From contig JAGOUY010000011.1 in assembly GCA_018061025.1 (NCBI GenBank), positions 1 to 64,000 on the forward strand: 64,000 nucleotides of DNA, given 5' to 3'. A program made the position numbers and the translations under genes. Shown here one piece after another: positions 61,117 to 64,000 of the stretch. The notes under the pieces are model-generated. The model was not told the DNA's origin, did not search any database, and saw nothing but the letters and a program-made list of their open reading frames with translations. The stretch is from Patescibacteria group bacterium. GTDB lineage: Bacteria; Patescibacteriota; Patescibacteriia; 2-12-FULL-60-25. Every line of letters begins with the position of its first letter. Position 1 is the first letter of the stretch.

Positions 61117-61142
61117 GTCCTGTCGCTCGCGAACGACAGGAC
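61117..61142. repeat. hairpin with CTCGCGAA loop
   Basis: GTCCTGTCG/CGACAGGAC with loop CTCGCGAA. The hairpin at 34825-34850 has a different outer stem but the same GTCG/CGAC core and the reverse-complement loop (TTCGCGAG). Confidence 0.7.
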
Positions 61143-61198
61143 TTGCCAAAACTAGCTTTATTAGGCAAGATAGCTCGTCTTCTATACACTCCCTTTAT

Positions 61199-61546
61199 AT
61201 GTCTATTTCCATGGAAGCGGGCTTTGAACGGCTCAAAGATGGCTTAGCCGAAATCTTTGCGCGGGATGTTGAATTTCCCCCAGGCATGCTCGTCACGGTC
61301 TTAGCGGCCAAAATGACCCAGGACCGACGCTTTGCCAAGATTACCCTATCTGTTTTTCCCACTGGTGCGCAAAAACAGGTACTCGAGATTATCGCCCAAT
61401 TTAAACATGAGATTAATGACGGACTCGCGAAACGCATGCGCATCCGTGTGATTCCAAAACTCCACTACGTCTTTGACGAAACGGAAGCCGAGGCAGCCGT
61501 GATTGATGCCGAGCTGAACCGACTCATTGATGCGGGAGAACTTTAA
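61199..61546 (+). CDS. rbfA: ribosome-binding factor A
   Basis: The 115-residue KH-like protein has FERLKDGLAEIFARDVEFPPGMLVTVLAAKMTQDRRFAKITLSVFP and KRMRIRVIPKLHYVFDETEAEAAVIDAELNRLID, the RbfA signature (RxxPxLxFxxDxxxExxxxIxxLL). It acts in 16S rRNA maturation. The first Met at 61199 has TACACT eight bases upstream, again close to a leaderless start. Confidence 0.9.
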   Translation: MSISMEAGFERLKDGLAEIFARDVEFPPGMLVTVLAAKMTQDRRFAKITLSVFPTGAQKQVLEIIAQFKHEINDGLAKRMRIRVIPKLHYVFDETEAEAAVIDAELNRLIDAGEL

Positions 61547-61551
61547 GAACG

Positions 61552-61622
61552 CAGGCATCAGGCCTCAGGAACTAGGCATCAGATATAAAACCTGAAGCCT
61601 CATCCCTGAGGCCTAATGCCTA
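61552..61622. repeat. CTAATTCCTGATGCC-type dispersed repeat, copy 4
   Basis: GGCATCAGGCCTCAGGAACT and further GGCCTCATCCC-type units, in both orientations, between rbfA and the DHH gene. A similar but shorter run precedes fba. Confidence 0.6.
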
Positions 61623-61630
61623 CCCATCCT

Positions 61631-62605
61631 ATGGATCCCAAACTCGTCACCTTTGGCAAAATTGCTGGGCTCATCCAGGTAGCTGAGCGGGTTTTGCTTG
61701 TGGCGGATGGGAAGCCGGATGGGGATTCGATTGGATCTTCGACAGCCATGTACGCATGGCTCAAACGGGAAGGAAAACCGGTTGAAATTTTTTGCGCCAA
61801 TCCTATTCCTAGCACCCTCCTCTACCTAGATGGAGCGCACGATATAACGAGTGATCCTGCTATCTTTAAACAAGCCTTTGATTTGGTGATTACCTTTGAT
61901 GCAAGTGATGTGCGCCATGCGGGGATTGAGAATCTTCTCCCCCAACTCCCTATCCCCTACCACCTTGTCGTGATTGACCATCATGCCACGAATACCCGCT
62001 ATGGACACCTCAATGCGATTTGGACGGATGCCTGTTCGACGGCAGAATTGGTGTACCAGTTTTTTTCCATGCTCGGGATTGAGATAGATTCAAAGATGGC
62101 GACCTCTCTTTTGACAGGAATTTTGACAGATACTTCTTGCTTCTCAAATGCCGGGACGACGGCACCAGGGATGGAAGCGGCGGGACATTTATGCGCGCTT
62201 GGGGCTCGTCATCCAGAAATCTTGCGACAGCTGGTACAAAATAAATCGATGCCGACGCTCAAATTGTGGGGGTTGGCGTTATCGCGGTTACACTATAACG
62301 AAGAACTCAATTTAACCTCGACCTATTTTCTGCAAGAGGACCCTAAGCTTGTTCCGGATGCAGATGAGGAAGCCATGGAAGGACTGTCAAATTTTTTAAA
62401 CGCCACCTGCGGAAATTCGGATGCGATGCTCGTGCTACGCGAGATGCCACAGCGGATGATTAAGGGGTCACTACGGAGTGTGAAAAGGGATATTTCTAAG
62501 TTAGCAAAGCTCTTAGGCGGCGGTGGCCATAAAAAAGCTGCGGGCTTTACCGTTACTGGAAGAATTGCCGTTGATGCAAATGGTAAACCTTCGATTGTGA
62601 GTTAG
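61631..62605 (+). CDS. DHH/DHHA1 phosphoesterase (NrnA-like)
   Basis: The 324-residue protein has ADGKPDGDSIGSSTAMYAWL, VVIDHHATNTRYG (the DHH triad) and the DHHA1 motif KLAKLLGGGGHKKAAGFTV. The family includes NrnA nanoRNase/pAp phosphatase and c-di-AMP phosphodiesterase domains; this one lacks an attached sensor, so NrnA-like RNA degradation is the simplest reading. The ATG at 61631 (MDPKLVTFG) is used because an ATG at 61616 lies within the repeat. Confidence 0.88.
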   Translation: MDPKLVTFGKIAGLIQVAERVLLVADGKPDGDSIGSSTAMYAWLKREGKPVEIFCANPIPSTLLYLDGAHDITSDPAIFKQAFDLVITFDASDVRHAGIENLLPQLPIPYHLVVIDHHATNTRYGHLNAIWTDACSTAELVYQFFSMLGIEIDSKMATSLLTGILTDTSCFSNAGTTAPGMEAAGHLCALGARHPEILRQLVQNKSMPTLKLWGLALSRLHYNEELNLTSTYFLQEDPKLVPDADEEAMEGLSNFLNATCGNSDAMLVLREMPQRMIKGSLRSVKRDISKLAKLLGGGGHKKAAGFTVTGRIAVDANGKPSIVS

Positions 62606-62675
62606 TAACAGACTCTCCCCCTTACCAAGGGGGAGCAGGAGGGGGTTCTGAGCGAGTAGGGGTTGGATTGTGATA

Positions 62676-62855
62676 TATAGGCGATGGGCCCGTAGGTGTG
62701 CACAATTTTCTCGTTACGCCCCTCGCATTCCGCCAAAGCTATTTGTGGCAGACCGGAGCCGATGCCTGCAGTCCGCAATCATGTGCAACGGCATCAGCTC
62801 CTTGCTCAAACACGCGTAACGAGAAAATTGTGCACACCTACGGGCCCTAGATGAG
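62676..62855. repeat. variable-stem palindromic element, copy 4
   Basis: TATAGGCGATG (62676-62686) and CTAGATGAG (62847-62855) enclose a perfect 34-bp stem (62686-62719 with 62814-62847; arm begins GGGCCCGTAGGTGTGC). The 94-base core matches that of copy 3 at most positions, including both internal hairpins. It lies between the DHH gene and clpP. Confidence 0.9.
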
Positions 62856-62978
62856 TAGGGAGGCGGGGGAAGGAAACTAGCACTCGGCATATTTGACTGC
62901 TAAATGGAAACAGGCTAGCCTTAGATAGCTGTCTTATTGGACCAAGGTTTCACGATTCACGTTACACGTTTCACGATT

Positions 62979-63596
62979 ATGTCTAACCCCTACACCCTCT
63001 CTAATATTGACTCCATGAAAAATTGGTTGATTCCTACGGTGATTGAGAAAACTCACCTGGGTGAACGCGCGTATGATATTTATTCGCGTCTTTTGAAGGA
63101 CCGTATCATCATGCTGGGCTCTGAGATTAATGATGAGATTTCGAATGTGGTCGTGGCACAGCTTCTTTTTCTTGAGAGCCAAGATAAAACGCAGGATATC
63201 AAAATCTACATCAACTCCCCGGGTGGATCGGTGACGGCAGGGCTCGCGATCTATGATGCGATGCAGTATGTGAAACCGGATGTCTCAACCATTTGTATTG
63301 GGATGGCGGCGTCTATGGGTGCGGTCTTGCTTGCTGGTGGAGCAAAAGGCAAACGTCTCTCCTTACCGAACTCCGAAGTCATGATCCATCAGGTATTGGG
63401 TGGGATGCAGGGTCAAGCGACCGATATCAAGATCCATGCGGAGCGGATTCTTAAAACGAAGGATCAACTCAACAAGATTCTGGCAAAACATACGGGTCAA
63501 CCCTTTAAGACGATTGAAAATGATACGGAGCGCGACAACTTTATGAGCGCGAATGAAGCACTTAAGTACGGGCTGATTGATAAAGTGATTAGCTAA
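62979..63596 (+). CDS. clpP: ATP-dependent Clp protease proteolytic subunit
   Basis: The 205-residue serine protease has [37 protein letters not shown] (nucleophile Ser), [19 protein letters not shown] (His) and [22 protein letters not shown]. With an AAA+ partner it degrades proteins processively. The ATG at 62979 is preceded by CACGATT-type repeats (CACGATTCACGTTACACGTT) and no Shine-Dalgarno site. Confidence 0.97.
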   Translation: MSNPYTLSNIDSMKNWLIPTVIEKTHLGERAYDIYSRLLKDRIIMLGSEINDEISNVVVAQLLFLESQDKTQDIKIYINSPGGSVTAGLAIYDAMQYVKPDVSTICIGMAASMGAVLLAGGAKGKRLSLPNSEVMIHQVLGGMQGQATDIKIHAERILKTKDQLNKILAKHTGQPFKTIENDTERDNFMSANEALKYGLIDKVIS

Positions 63597-63599
63597 AGC

Positions 63600-63642
63600 T
63601 AAATAAAACACCCTCCCAATTGCTGGGAGGGTGTTTTATTTT
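63600..63642. terminator. bidirectional terminator after clpP
   Basis: AATAAAACACCCTCCCA and TGGGAGGGTGTTTTATT pair over a short loop. It serves clpP and the leftward gene whose stop it abuts. Confidence 0.85.
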
Positions 63643-64000
63643 ATGCGGCTTCTGCTTTTATCATTCTTTCGATAATCATGAGTTTTTGTAAGAACATTGG
63701 GCGAACAGATTTGACCAATCCTTCTACACCCACACCTTGAACCGCCTTAGCGATCTCTGGTCCAGCCATAGACCTATTCAGGGATACAATCATGGCTTGA
63801 ATATGGTCTATTCTTTTTTGACGGCGTGAAGAAACATCTCCTACACTCCCTTCTGGGTCACTTTGATCCGTATATTTTGGTAAAAGCCTTCCCTGGTTAG
63901 CCGCTATGGTGGCCTGGACAAGATCGTACCACTCACTTGAAGTCGCAGGGCGTCGGAGAGGCTCTATCTCATTTAGATATTCGGCATTTAGTGGCGCATC
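63641..64000 (-). CDS. partial hypothetical protein (start beyond the window)
   Basis: The frame is open from the window edge to a stop at 63641-63643, giving the last 119 residues. It is helical: EIEPLRRPATSSEWYDLVQATI, SRRQKRIDHIQAMIVSLNRS, FLQKLMIIERMIKAEAA. I recognise no family. It converges on clpP through the shared terminator. Confidence 0.7.
   Translation of the reverse strand, partial: DAPLNAEYLNEIEPLRRPATSSEWYDLVQATIAANQGRLLPKYTDQSDPEGSVGDVSSRRQKRIDHIQAMIVSLNRSMAGPEIAKAVQGVGVEGLVKSVRPMFLQKLMIIERMIKAEAA

Noticed and set aside
1..64000. Alternative genetic code (TGA as Gly, as in SR1/Gracilibacteria)
   Set aside because: Many genes, for example those at 5442, 11399 and 36670, end sensibly at TGA, and conserved Gly positions are read from GGN codons.

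Overview
The window looks like a chromosomal stretch of a Patescibacteria (Candidate Phyla Radiation) bacterium, probably of the Parcubacteria/Uhrbacteria type, using the standard code (TGA is a stop). Signs of this are a reduced gene set, a short hinge-less SMC, an acidic wall-less-style surface protein with the WSD..HS C-terminal signature common in these genomes, few Shine-Dalgarno sites before core genes, and -10-like boxes that end 6-7 bases before the ATG (leaderless starts).

Region 1 (about 0.2-20.5 kb) is an integrated element in the 3' end of tRNA-Glu(UUC). It carries a large serine recombinase whose last codons lie in the tRNA, a primase-polymerase/helicase protein, an ArdC-like protein, a putative annealing protein, an SF1 helicase, three membrane proteins that each begin with a zinc ribbon, secreted/lipoprotein cargo, and a Type III-like restriction-modification operon (xre-mod-AlbA_2 ATPase-res). 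A highly structured transcript with an overlapping intrinsic terminator lies at 9104-9255.

Region 2 (20.5-36.5 kb) returns to the chromosome: trmD, khpA, rpsP, rplJ-rplL, an ABC exporter, a UvrD/PcrA helicase, mltG, a PAP2 phosphatase, nth and gpmI. Between them sit three related small genes of unknown function (26537, 27102, 29478) with strong ribosome-binding sites and look-alike terminators.

Region 3 (36.6-39.4 kb) is a GC-rich two-gene island: a Cys-rich tetratricopeptide-like membrane protein and a Ser/Thr protein kinase with a membrane anchor. Both look like myxobacterial proteins and both have strong Shine-Dalgarno sites and terminators.

Region 4 (39.4-64 kb) is mostly chromosomal housekeeping: Nudix, rsmE, PfkB kinase, fructose-bisphosphate aldolase, UMP kinase, TrmB-type regulator, xseA-xseB, cdd, CapA, C39 peptidase, cyclophilin, a degenerate MetK, a HEXXH protein, smc, a membrane-anchored one-domain Clp ATPase, rbfA, a DHH phosphoesterase and clpP.

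The most unusual signal is a dispersed family of intergenic palindromes (about 23.1, 32.3, 40.6 and 62.7 kb). They share the outer boxes TATAGGCGATG and CTAGATGAG, but their 28-35 bp stems are perfectly paired and different in sequence in every copy. Other dispersed repeats (GTATCGGGTATC-type, CTAATTCCTGATGCC-type, REP-like hairpins) fill the spacers; one copy lies in frame inside rsmE.
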